Shown here piece by piece: positions 8,138 to 16,231 of a stretch of DNA of 64,000 bases. Position numbers and translations under genes: made by a program. Origin of the DNA: Terriglobales bacterium (GTDB lineage Bacteria; Acidobacteriota; Terriglobia; Terriglobales; Acidobacteriaceae); assembly GCA_035651995.1 (NCBI GenBank), contig DASRER010000002.1:310001-374000 (forward strand), given 5' to 3'. Under the pieces are notes generated by a model, which saw nothing but the letters and a program-made list of their open reading frames with translations, had not been told where the DNA came from and did no database searches. Every line of letters starts with the position of its first letter. The stretch's first letter is position 1.

Positions 8138-9785
8138 CTAGAAAGGCACATCTTCATCCGTTCCGAGCGGCAAATTCATGTTCGCCGCCTGTGCCGCCTT
8201 CGCCTTCGGGGCCTTCTTGAACGTCACCTCCAGCAGACGCGGATACTGGAGTTCTTTCCCGTTCAGAAGCTCCTCGATCGTAAGAATCTGCAGTCGCGGA
8301 TACTGCTTCCCGACGCCCTCTGATTTGTACAGGCCCGCCTCTGCCGCCTCTTTCTTCATGGGAGCGGTCGGCTCTTCCAGGCAAATCAGCGCTCCAATCT
8401 CCGCCTTCTCACGCTCAATCACACCGCGGAGATCGCGTACTTGCGAAACGTTCACGTGCCCCGCTTTGACTGAAAAGATGATCTGCCGCGCCGTGTCGCT
8501 CTTATCGTCGTGGAAGTAGAGACGACCATCGATGCCCTGATCGGCGCCTTTTTTCTTTTCCACCGGTCTCGCTCCCACAAGCCCCAGCGCCCACCACTGG
8601 AACTGATACGGGTCCTGCTTCGCGAGTTCCGCTGCGCCCGTTGCATCCAATGGCTCTCCAATTACTTCGTAGGTGTCGCGCACGGCAGCGCCATACGCAT
8701 CCGCGAGGCGCTTCTTTATGAGATTGATTGCGAGGTGCGTAACATCAATGCCGATCCAGCGCCGTTTTAAGCGCTGCGCCACTGCAACCGCCGTCCCGCA
8801 GCCGCAGAACGGGTCGAGTACAACCTCACCCTCGTTGCTGCTGGCCGAAATGATCCGCTCTAGAAGCGCTTCCGGCTTCTGGGTGGGGTACCCGAGCTTT
8901 TCATTCGAACGGTTGTTGATAACAGGGATGTCCACCCACACGTTCTGAACGGGCACTCCCGGCATTTCGTCGAGGTACCGTTTGTATTGAGGCACTGCAC
9001 CAGGTCGCGTCTGAATGATTCGTCCTTGCCGATACAGCTCTTCCATCTTGGCTTTTGTATAGCGCCAGTATCTGGTTACTCCAAGAAACTCGTATTGCGG
9101 GTTGCCCTTCGCGGCACCGCCGGGCCCTTGAAGATTGTCGATTCGATAGCGCCGTCCGTCCGGGTCCACACGGCGATAGTCGCGCTCTATGTACTCCGGA
9201 TCGTATGGCGTGTAGAGCGGGTTCCAGGTTCTCGCGTCGGACTTGGAGCAGAACAGTATCGTGTCACTTACTCGACCAAAATGCTTGGCGCCCTGCTTTG
9301 CGTCGCTGTGAGCGCTACTACGTTTCCAGACAATCTCATTGACGAAGTATTGCGGCCTGAACACCGCATCCATCAGCATCTTCAAATAGTGACTCGCCGT
9401 CGGATCGCAGTGCAGGTAAATCGAGCCGGTCACCTTCAGCACGCGATGCAGCTCCACAAGCCGCGGAGCCATCATCGCCAGATACGCCATCATGTCGGAG
9501 TGGCCTAGGAACGTGCGGAACGCCCGCAAGGCATCCGCTACGCGGCCGCCGCGCTCCAGCATTTCGTGGTAGCTGCGCTCCGACTCAACGTTCCACTCCC
9601 ACGTGTCTTCGAACGGCTTGAATCTGCGAGCTGGAGCGTGTGCCGTCGCGCTCTGCAAACAGCACGTTGTAGTCCTGCCGGCTGTTGAACGGCGGATCGA
9701 GGTAAATCAGATCAACCGTTTCGTCGCCAATGTAGCGGCGCAAAACATCGAGATTGTCGCCGTAATAGAGCTGGTTCTTATTCAT
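8138..9785 (-). pseudogene. beta-class DNA methyltransferase fused to a PD-(D/E)xK nuclease-like domain, frameshifted
   Basis: Translation starts at 9785 with MNKNQLYYGDN and reaches catalytic motif IV DPPF at residues 30-33. The frame breaks at 9614, where removing one base joins QIQA to FEDTWEW, as in intact relatives. The second part contains the SAM motif LDPFCGCG after motif IV, the beta-class order typical of N4-cytosine or N6-adenine methylases. The C-terminal about 150 residues hold GADQGIDG...FSVKAG, an Mrr-like D-x(n)-(V)K nuclease pattern, so one polypeptide may once have had both methylation and cleavage activity. No specificity subunit or partner is nearby. The shift is not in a homopolymer, so phase variation is unlikely. 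Mutation and sequence error are equally possible. Confidence 0.85.
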
Positions 9786-10104
9786 TCCTGCTGGACTCTA
9801 GCACAGCTTTTCGACGCCGCCGCTGCCTGGAGTTCGTTCGTTAATGCGAAAAGACAAATGTCGCAACATTGCGCTTGCCCTTCCACAGCCGGGCACGATA
9901 TTCAAGCTACAACACTCTCACGGACTATAGCTATAAGACATTGTCTTTTGTTCTGAATACTTTGCCTCCAACTCCTGCAAACTCAAAGACCTGGAAACAT
10001 TTTTCCGCTAACGCACTGATTCTCAAAGACCGGATTTTGCGGGTACCGGGGGGTGGCGCACGCGCTGTGCCAAACTTTGACAGTTCGACGGGGCAGTTGG
10101 GTTT
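9786..10104. other. intergenic region with double palindrome
   Basis: This sits upstream of the methyltransferase (minus) and cstA (plus). It is AT-rich at 9880-10030. TATAGCTATA (9926-9935) runs directly into AAGACA-T-TGTCTT (9935-9947), an arrangement suited to a dimeric regulator. No ORF with coding character is present. Confidence 0.4.
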
Positions 10105-10144
10105 CAATTCGGCAATTCCGCAGTTCGGCAATTCGGCAATCGGC
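10105..10144. repeat. 8-bp-period repeat (CAATTCGG family)
   Basis: Five consecutive degenerate octamers (CAATTCGG, CAATTCCG, CAGTTCGG, CAATTCGG, CAATCGG) sit just before cstA. The same words recur as an inverted pair between imuB and dnaE2. Confidence 0.85.
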
Positions 10145-10175
10145 TACGGGCCAACTCGCGTTAACATTCGACTTC

Positions 10176-12245
10176 GTGAAGACGGCTCTTAAAACCCTCA
10201 TCTGGACGGCGATTGCGGCCGTTGGCGCGCTTTGCGTGGCGGTGATCGCCATCCATCGCGGCGAGCCGATCAGCGCCACCTGGCTGGTGACGGCGGCGCT
10301 GTGCTGCTACGCCATCGGCTATCGCTTCTACTCCAAGTTCATCGCGGCCAAGCTGCTGGCGCTCGACGAGCTGCGCGCCACGCCGGCCGAGCGCCTCGAC
10401 GATGGCCGCGATTTCTGCCCGACGAACAAGTGGGTGGTCTTCGGACACCACTTCGCCGCCATCGCCGGGCCCGGGCCGCTGGTGGGGCCGGTGCTGGTGG
10501 CGCAGTTCGGCTATCTGCCGGGAACGCTGTGGATCCTGGCCGGCTCGATCCTGGGCGGATGCGTGCAGGACTTCGTCATCCTGCTGTTCTCCATCCGGCG
10601 CGACGGCAAGTCGCTCGGGCAGATGGCGCGCGAGGAGATTGGCGGGCTCTCGGGGACCATTGCGTTCACCACCATCATCACCATCATCGTGATCCTGCTG
10701 GGCGTTGTGGCGCTGATCGTGGTCAACGCGCTGAAGTCGAGCCCGTGGGGCACGTTCACCATCGCCATGACGATTCCCATCGCGCTGCTGATGGGCGTGT
10801 ACCTGCGCTCGATCCGGCCGGGGAAGGTGGTGGAGGCCTCGGCCATCGGCTTCGTGCTGCTGCTCGCCGCGATCTGGGGCGGGCAGGCGGTGGCACACTC
10901 GGCGACATGGTCGGCGGCGTTCACGCTGACCGCGCCCACGCTGGCGGTGGCCATCATTCTTTATGGCTTTGCCGCCTCGGCGCTGCCGGTGTGGCTGCTG
11001 CTGGCGCCGCGCGACTACCTGAGCACGTTCATCAAGCTGGGAACGGTGCTGCTGCTGGCCATCGGGATCATCGTGCTGCGGCCGACGCTGCACATGCCCG
11101 GGCTGACGCGCTTCATTGACGGCACCGGGCCAATCTTTGCCGGCAAGATTTTCCCGTTTGCGTTTATCACTGTCGCCTGCGGCGCGGTGAGCGGCTTCCA
11201 CTCGCTGATCTCCAGCGGAACCACGCCCAAGCTGGTGACGCACGAGACCGAGAGCCAGATGATCGGCTACGGCGCCATGATGGCCGAGTCGTTCGTGGCC
11301 ATCATGGCGATCATCGCGGCGTGCGTGCTGCAGCCGGGTTTGTATTTCGCCATCAACAGCCCGGCGGGGATTGTGGGCGAGAGCGCGGCCGCGGCGGCGA
11401 CGACGATTTCGGGCTGGGGGTTTCCGGTTTCGGCCGCCGACATCAACGCTCTCGCGGCGGCGGTGGGTGAGAAGACCATGCTGAACCGCACCGGCGGCGC
11501 GCCCGCGTTCGCCGTGGGCATGGCCAACATTTTTGCGCGCAGCCTGGGCGGACAGGCGGTGATGGCCATCTGGTACCACTTCGCCATCATGTTCGAGGCG
11601 CTGTTCATCCTCACCATTCTCGATGCCGGCACGCGCGTGGGCCGCTTCCTGCTGCAGGACGCGCTGGGGCACATCTGGAAGCCGCTGGGGCGGACGAGCT
11701 GGTATCCGAGCATCATCGCCACCAGCGCCATGATGGTGCTGGCCTGGGGATATTTTCTCTGGCAGGGCGTGAAAGATCCGCTCGGCGGCATCAACTCGCT
11801 GTGGCCGCTGTTCGGCATCGCCAACCAGTTGCTGGCGACGGTGGCCATGTGCGTGGCGACCACCATCATCATCAAGACCGCAAAGGAAAAAACGGGCAAG
11901 ATGCGCTATGCGCTCGTCACGCTGCTGCCGCTCCTGTGGCTGGTGGCGGTGACGTTCACCGCCTCGTGGCACAAGATCTTCAATCCGAACCCGCGGATCG
12001 GGTTCCTGGCGCACGCGCGGCAGTTGAGCGAGGCCGCGGGCGGGAGTCCCACGGGCGAAGTCGCGCGGCTGATCTTCAACGACCGGCTGGACGCGGTGGT
12101 GACGGCCCTGCTGGTGGCGCTCTCGGCCGGCCTGCTGCTCGATTCCGGCATGGAGTGGCTGCGCGTGCTCAGCGGACGAAAGCCGGCGCGCGTAAAGGAA
12201 ACGCCTTTCGTGGCGAGCCGGACGGCGCGGTCGGCGGGGGACTAG
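10176..12245 (+). CDS. cstA: carbon starvation protein CstA (peptide/pyruvate transporter)
   Basis: This is a 689-residue inner-membrane protein with about 16-18 hydrophobic segments. Family landmarks are the early [21 protein letters not shown] segment and the central [14 protein letters not shown] segment. CstA imports peptides, or pyruvate in some relatives, and is induced on carbon limitation in enterobacteria. I chose the GTG at 10176 ([10 protein letters not shown]). A longer frame from 10053 would begin with residues translated from the octamer repeat ([13 protein letters not shown]), which is unlikely to be native. It appears monocistronic. Confidence 0.93.
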   Translation: MKTALKTLIWTAIAAVGALCVAVIAIHRGEPISATWLVTAALCCYAIGYRFYSKFIAAKLLALDELRATPAERLDDGRDFCPTNKWVVFGHHFAAIAGPGPLVGPVLVAQFGYLPGTLWILAGSILGGCVQDFVILLFSIRRDGKSLGQMAREEIGGLSGTIAFTTIITIIVILLGVVALIVVNALKSSPWGTFTIAMTIPIALLMGVYLRSIRPGKVVEASAIGFVLLLAAIWGGQAVAHSATWSAAFTLTAPTLAVAIILYGFAASALPVWLLLAPRDYLSTFIKLGTVLLLAIGIIVLRPTLHMPGLTRFIDGTGPIFAGKIFPFAFITVACGAVSGFHSLISSGTTPKLVTHETESQMIGYGAMMAESFVAIMAIIAACVLQPGLYFAINSPAGIVGESAAAAATTISGWGFPVSAADINALAAAVGEKTMLNRTGGAPAFAVGMANIFARSLGGQAVMAIWYHFAIMFEALFILTILDAGTRVGRFLLQDALGHIWKPLGRTSWYPSIIATSAMMVLAWGYFLWQGVKDPLGGINSLWPLFGIANQLLATVAMCVATTIIIKTAKEKTGKMRYALVTLLPLLWLVAVTFTASWHKIFNPNPRIGFLAHARQLSEAAGGSPTGEVARLIFNDRLDAVVTALLVALSAGLLLDSGMEWLRVLSGRKPARVKETPFVASRTARSAGD

Positions 12246-12544
12246 AGAAGCAGGTTTCGAGTTTTAAAGTTTCAAGGTTCATGTTTCACGCGGAGCGGGG
12301 AAGCGCATAGCGGAGAGAAAACCCGGGTCACACTGCGGCGGTTACTGTTTTGCGGCGCGCGGAGTTACGAGAGGAATCTTTCGCGGGATGGGGTGCGGGA
12401 ATACTCTGCGCGTCAGCTAGCAGGACGTTCACCCATTCGGTGCGTTTCTCCTGCCTTCAGGGCGCAGCTCAATGTGGCTGCGCCCGTCCAACCTGCGCCG
12501 CCGACTTGGAATTTCGACGCCCGCCGGGCGGCGCGTGCCGCGGC
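12246..12544. repeat. intergenic region with single-arm GTTTC heptamer repeat
   Basis: Bases 12252-12290 carry GTTTCGA/GTTTCAA/GTTTCAC-type words on one strand without a clear inverted partner. Further on, 12460-12490 contains a GGGCGCAG...CTGCGCCC hairpin, which may end cstA or the minus-strand response regulator. No gene is seen. Confidence 0.55.
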
Positions 12545-12910
12545 TCAAACCCGCTGAATCATCTGGTCCACGCTGCTGAGGAACTGCTCAGGGCCGTCCT
12601 GTTTGCTGAGGACCTCGTCGGGACAAGCCTCGGATGGCAGATAGAGCGTGTGGTTGGCGATCAAGGCAAGCTTCTGCGCCGGATTCGTGGCTTTGATCTG
12701 TTCGCAGAACTCGAGCGCCTCGGCGGCGTTGTGGCCCACATCGACCATGACGAGCGCGAATTCGCCAACGGTGAGCATGTTGAGGGCTTCGCCGAGGGTG
12801 CGCGCGCCTTCAACTTTGTATCCGCGCTGGCGGAGCATGATCTTGCGGAGGCGCTGCACGGTGGCGTCACCATTGACGAGCAAAATGCGACCGGGGGCTG
12901 AGATCAGCAT
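12545..12910 (-). CDS. stand-alone response regulator receiver protein
   Basis: This is a 121-residue receiver domain with no output domain. The phosphoacceptor is D57 (VMVDVG), the conserved lysine is K103 (LSKQ), and the acidic pocket is reduced to N13-G14-D15. The usual Thr/Ser switch residue lies in LIANHT and appears to be Ala. Single-domain receivers act by protein-protein contact or as phosphate sinks. No histidine kinase is adjacent. It is divergent from the mutasome cassette. Confidence 0.8.
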   Translation of the reverse strand: MLISAPGRILLVNGDATVQRLRKIMLRQRGYKVEGARTLGEALNMLTVGEFALVMVDVGHNAAEALEFCEQIKATNPAQKLALIANHTLYLPSEACPDEVLSKQDGPEQFLSSVDQMIQRV

Positions 12911-13022
12911 GAAAAGATTTCACCGAAAAGCTGGGTCGAGCATAGCAGCCGAAGGCGGCGGAAAACATCCTCCGAAAACCCTAGTACCCCGTGAAAAGCC
13001 CCTCTGGACGCGGCTTTTCAGG

Positions 13023-13132
13023 CAGCACTCAGCACTCAGCAGTCAGCCCTTGCACATCCCGGCAAAAACGCTTGCTTGTTCGCAGAAGGCGATCGGGGGC
13101 TGAATGCTGACTGCTGAGTGCTGAGTGCTGCC
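13023..13132. repeat. CAGCACT heptamer hairpin, left of the mutasome cassette
   Basis: The left arm (13023-13049) is CAGCACT, CAGCACT, CAGCAGT, CAGCCC. The right arm (13097-13132) is its reverse complement with one extra heptamer. The loop is 47 nt. It lies in the 338-bp gap before imuA, which has no gene. A second hairpin of the same family lies just after dnaE2. Confidence 0.9.
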
Positions 13133-13212
13133 ATTGCACAATTTTCTGGCACTTGACAACGGCGGCGAGGGGGCGCAGAATCCAAGTCCCTTAGGCGAAC
13201 AAAAAGCGAAAA

Positions 13213-13230
13213 CTACTCACCTCTGAGTAG
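13213..13230. promoter_or_regulatory. palindrome upstream of imuA, candidate SOS-type operator
   Basis: CTACTCA-N4-TGAGTAG is a perfect 7+4+7 palindrome ending 18 bp before the imuA start at 13249. imuA-imuB-dnaE2 cassettes are LexA-controlled in many bacteria. Whether this matches the local LexA site is not known to me. Confidence 0.5.
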
Positions 13231-13248
13231 CTGCGCTTCGCGCCGGAT

Positions 13249-14196
13249 TTGAGGTTCCTGATGTCGCTGCCAGCCGCGGTCCCCGCTCCTGCCGTCTTCC
13301 CTGCTGTCTTTCCGGATGTGGCGCGCCCGAGGGCGCGCTCGGCCGCCGAGGTGCGCGAGGAACTGGAACGCGCGCTGGCCGAGCGCATTCCCGGAGCGCT
13401 GACGCCGAGGCGGCGCGCCGCCGATCCGCCGCTGGCGAGCGGCGTGGCCGAGTTTGACGCGCTGTGCGGCGGCATTCCTCGGGGCGCGGTCACCGAGATT
13501 TGCGGCGCCGCATCTTCAGGTCGCACCAGCCTGCTGCTGGCCATGCTGGCCGCCTCGACGCGGCGCGGCGAGTTCTGCTGCCTGGTGGACGCGGGCGACT
13601 GCTTTCATCCTGAATCGGCGGCGGCGGCGGGCGTGAAGCTGAAGCAGCTGCTGTGGGTGCGCTGCGGGCGGGGCGGACAGTCGCGGCGCAAGGCTTCCCT
13701 GTTTCCCGAGCGCTCGCCGCTGGCGCCATGGCTACGCCGGGTGGAGCAGGCGTTGAAGATCGCCGACCTGGTGCTGCAAGGCGGCGGCTTCACGCTGGTG
13801 GCAATCGACCTGGCGGGCGTGCCGGCGGCGGCCGCGCGAAGGGTGCCGCTGGCGTCGTGGTTCCGCTTTCGGCGCGCGGTGGAAGACACGGCGTCGGCGC
13901 TGGTGCTGGTGGGAGCCGGGCCGGTAACGCAGAGTTGCGCAGGGCTGGTGGTGAGAACGCAGCTGTCAGCTGTCGGCTACCGGCTGCTGGCGGAGCACGC
14001 AGCCATCAGCAATCAGCATTCAGCCCGCGAAGGCTCGTGTCCGGCAAAGAGCGCGCCGGCGCATGCGCAGTTGCTGGAGAGCATGGGCGTGCGCGCACAT
14101 GTGCTGCGGAATTCGGCCGAACGCGGCGTGATCGCGCGCAAAGGTCCGCGGGCGGCGAGCGCGGAGTGGGAAAGCAAGGTCGCTGCCGGCTACTAG
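13249..14196 (+). CDS. imuA: ImuA, RecA/SulA-like mutasome protein
   Basis: This is a 315-residue RecA-fold protein with GVAEFDALCGGIPRGAVTEICG and a degenerate P-loop region (AASSGRTSLL), as in ImuA relatives. ImuA works with ImuB and the error-prone polymerase DnaE2 in damage-induced translesion synthesis. The start is TTG at 13249 or ATG at 13261. It is the first gene of the cassette and carries heptamer words in frame near 13960-14025 (CAGCAAT, CAGCATT), giving the odd peptide AISNQHSA. The gap to imuB is 137 bp and contains a CCTTCGACT...CAGGATGAC repeat. Confidence 0.85.
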   Translation: MRFLMSLPAAVPAPAVFPAVFPDVARPRARSAAEVREELERALAERIPGALTPRRRAADPPLASGVAEFDALCGGIPRGAVTEICGAASSGRTSLLLAMLAASTRRGEFCCLVDAGDCFHPESAAAAGVKLKQLLWVRCGRGGQSRRKASLFPERSPLAPWLRRVEQALKIADLVLQGGGFTLVAIDLAGVPAAAARRVPLASWFRFRRAVEDTASALVLVGAGPVTQSCAGLVVRTQLSAVGYRLLAEHAAISNQHSAREGSCPAKSAPAHAQLLESMGVRAHVLRNSAERGVIARKGPRAASAEWESKVAAGY

Positions 14197-14253
14197 CTTT
14201 GGCTGCGGTGCTTGACGCGGAACGGGCTCCCGTCGGCATTCCCAGTTAAGTAG

Positions 14254-14310
14254 GGATCCTTCGACTCGTCCTCTCCCGCAGAGCGGGATCGGACTTCGCT
14301 CAGGATGACA
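14254..14310. repeat. CCTTCGACT/CAGGATGAC repeat between imuA and imuB
   Basis: The words GGATCCTTCGACT (14254-14266) and TTCGCTCAGGATGACAAC (14293-14310) match the repeat at 25092-25182. The family is dispersed and forms palindromes. Confidence 0.65.
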
Positions 14311-14333
14311 ACAGCAAGTCCCAATCGTTTTCG

Positions 14334-16139
14334 ATGTTATGTGCGCTGTACATTCCCGATTTCATTGCTGCGGCCGCGATGCGGCTGGAGCCGGAGCTGC
14401 GCTCGCGTCCACTGGCGGTGCTGGAGGGCAAGCCGCCGCTGGCACGAGTGGCGGCGATGAACGCGGCGGCGCGGCTGGCTGGAATCGAAGCGGGCATGAC
14501 CAAGATGCAGGCTGAAGCGCTGCCGGGTGTTGTGCTGCGCGAGCGAGCGGAGGCCCGGGAGGCGGCGGCGCACGCGGCGCTGCTCGACGCGGCGCACGCG
14601 TTTTCTCCGCGCGTGGAAGCGGCTGCGGCCGACACGGTGCTGCTCGACATCCAGGGACTGGAACGCATCTTCGGGCCGCCGGCTGCGATTGCGCGCGACG
14701 CGGCGCGGCGCGTCGCGGAGATGGGACTGGAAGCGAACGTCGCGGTGGCGGCCAACCGCGAGGCGGCGATCCATGCGGCGCGCGGGTTTGCCGGCGTCAC
14801 CGTGATCGCGCCGGGCGAAGAGGCGCAGCGGCTGGGCATGCTGCCGGTCGAAGTGCTGGTAATGGAGCCGCCGGCGGGAAATTCCGAAATCCCCAGCCTT
14901 CGCCAAAAGAAGGCGGAAGGATGGGGCAGCCACGGCGGCGGTAGTGATCCAAGCGGCGCGGAGATGCTGGAGTCGCTGGAGCGATGGGGCGTGCGCACGC
15001 TGCGGGCATTGGCCGCTCTGCCCACGCCGGCGCTATCACAGCGGCTGGGCCAGCGCGGCGTGTTGCTGCAACGCTGGGCGCGCGGCGAAGGCACGGTGAC
15101 GCTCACGCCGGCGGAGCTACCGCTCGTGTTTGAAGAAGAAGTGGAGCTGGAGCATCCGATCGAACTGCTGGAGCCGTTGGCGTTCGTGCTGAACCGCATG
15201 CTGGAGCAGCTCTGCGCGCGGCTGTCGTCGCGGGCGCTGGCGGCGAACGAGTTGACACTCTGCCTCACGCTCGACCAGACGGACGAAGTTTCGAGTTTCC
15301 AGTTTCCAGTTTCGAAAAACTCCGGCGCAGAACAGCTTGAAACTGGAAACTCGAAACTCGAAATTTCTTCGCGCCCTCGTGGTGAGCAACACGTCCGCAC
15401 ACTGCCTCTGCCCGTGCCCATGCGCGATGCGCGCACCTTCCTGAAGCTGCTGCAGCTCGATTTGAACGCGCATCCGCCGGGAGCGCCGGTGATCAAGGTT
15501 GCGCTGCGGGCCGGGCCCGCGCGTCCGCAGGTGGCGCAGCACGGGTTGTTTGCGACGGCGACGCCCGCGCCGGAAAAACTGCAGCTCATGCTGGCGCGCA
15601 TGGCCGGCGTGGTGGGCGAGGGGAACCTGGGATCGGCGGAATTGCTGGACACGCATCGCGCGGATGCGTTTGCGATGCGGGAGTTCGCGCCGAATCAAAG
15701 TCAAAGTCGGAACCCAAAGGACACGATGGAAAACGGCGAGCGAATGCCGCGGCTGGCGCTGCGTATGTTTCGTCCGCCGCTGGAGGCCGTGGTGGAGGTG
15801 AGCGGCGGGCGTCCGGTGCGGGCGCGCTGCGCGCCCCGGCTGGGCGAGAAGGCGGAAGACGCCATCGGCGGGCGCGTGCTGTGGTGCGCCGGGCCGTGGC
15901 GCACGAACGGGGAGTGGTGGGAAAGAACAGTTTCCAGTTTCCAGTTTCCAGTCTCCGGCCAAAGCCGCTCTTCCGAACCGATCGCCGCGACCCGAAACTT
16001 GAAACTTGAAACGCGAAATTTTTTTCGTGACGAATGGGACATCGCGCTGCGCGCTGGTGATGGCGTGGAAATTTATCGCCTGGTGCGGGAGCGGGAGCGG
16101 GAGCGCGAGAGGTGGTTGGTGGAGGGCATCTATGACTGA
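14334..16139 (+). CDS. imuB: ImuB, Y-family polymerase-like mutasome hub with two in-frame repeat insertions
   Basis: This is a 601-residue protein of the ImuB branch of Y-family polymerases. Its N-terminus (MLCALYIPDF) lacks the metal-binding aspartate of active Y polymerases, as expected for this scaffold that links ImuA, DnaE2 and the beta clamp. Two segments are translated hairpin repeats: about residues 318-351 and 531-564, both beginning VSSFQFPVS and ending in Lys/Glu/Thr-rich peptides. Removing them restores a family-like length of roughly 530. Both fall in loops, before the RTLPLPVPMRD strand and before RDEWD, and the frame is intact. An 86-bp octamer hairpin separates it from dnaE2. 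Confidence 0.9.
   Translation: MLCALYIPDFIAAAAMRLEPELRSRPLAVLEGKPPLARVAAMNAAARLAGIEAGMTKMQAEALPGVVLRERAEAREAAAHAALLDAAHAFSPRVEAAAADTVLLDIQGLERIFGPPAAIARDAARRVAEMGLEANVAVAANREAAIHAARGFAGVTVIAPGEEAQRLGMLPVEVLVMEPPAGNSEIPSLRQKKAEGWGSHGGGSDPSGAEMLESLERWGVRTLRALAALPTPALSQRLGQRGVLLQRWARGEGTVTLTPAELPLVFEEEVELEHPIELLEPLAFVLNRMLEQLCARLSSRALAANELTLCLTLDQTDEVSSFQFPVSKNSGAEQLETGNSKLEISSRPRGEQHVRTLPLPVPMRDARTFLKLLQLDLNAHPPGAPVIKVALRAGPARPQVAQHGLFATATPAPEKLQLMLARMAGVVGEGNLGSAELLDTHRADAFAMREFAPNQSQSRNPKDTMENGERMPRLALRMFRPPLEAVVEVSGGRPVRARCAPRLGEKAEDAIGGRVLWCAGPWRTNGEWWERTVSSFQFPVSGQSRSSEPIAATRNLKLETRNFFRDEWDIALRAGDGVEIYRLVRERERERERWLVEGIYD
15288..15366. repeat. GTTTCCA heptamer hairpin inside imuB (first)
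   Basis: The left arm is 15288-15317 (GTTTCGA, GTTTCCA, GTTTCCA, GTTTCGA). The inverted right arm is 15338-15366. The loop is about 20 nt, and the element is translated in frame. Confidence 0.9.
15928..16028. repeat. GTTTCCA heptamer hairpin inside imuB (second)
   Basis: The left arm (15928-15958) has four CAGTTTC-type heptamers. The right arm (15992-16028) has GAAACTT words and ends in a run of seven T. It is translated in frame. Confidence 0.88.
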
Positions 16140-16144
16140 TTCGT

Positions 16145-16223
16145 TTGCCGAAGTGACGAATTGCGGAGTTGCCGAATTTTAGGCAGCGGCTCAATTCGGC
16201 AATTCCGCAGTTCCACAGTTCCG
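16145..16223. repeat. octamer hairpin filling the imuB-dnaE2 gap
   Basis: The left arm is 16145-16179 (TTGCCGAA, TTGCGGAG words). The right arm is 16190-16223 (CAATTCGG, CAATTCCG, CAGTTCCA, CAGTTCCG). It leaves no room for a normal Shine-Dalgarno before dnaE2. Confidence 0.88.
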
Positions 16224-16231
16224 CGATCGCA

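Noticed and set aside
9786-10104. tRNA or small RNA in the AT-rich gap
   Set aside because: I could not fold a cloverleaf or recognise a conserved RNA family; only palindromes are visible.
10053-10175. Longer start for cstA at 10053
   Set aside because: Residues before the GTG at 10176 are translated octamer repeat ([11 protein letters not shown]) and precede the first membrane helix without reason.
10161-12014. Long minus-strand open frame opposite cstA (over 600 codons), and similar long antisense frames opposite dnaE2, ccmF, clpC, CHASE2 and the propeller gene
   Set aside because: These are side-effects of high GC and few stops. They are rich in Arg, His and Gln with no domain character, while the opposite strand encodes clear families.
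13023-13132. Repeat array as a CRISPR
   Set aside because: The words are 7 bp, degenerate and adjacent, arranged in two inverted arms with one loop. There are no equal spacers and no cas genes.
16169-16231. Longer start for dnaE2 at TTG 16169
   Set aside because: The added residues are encoded by the octamer hairpin and are absent from the conserved PHP-domain start, which begins MGYIELHA.
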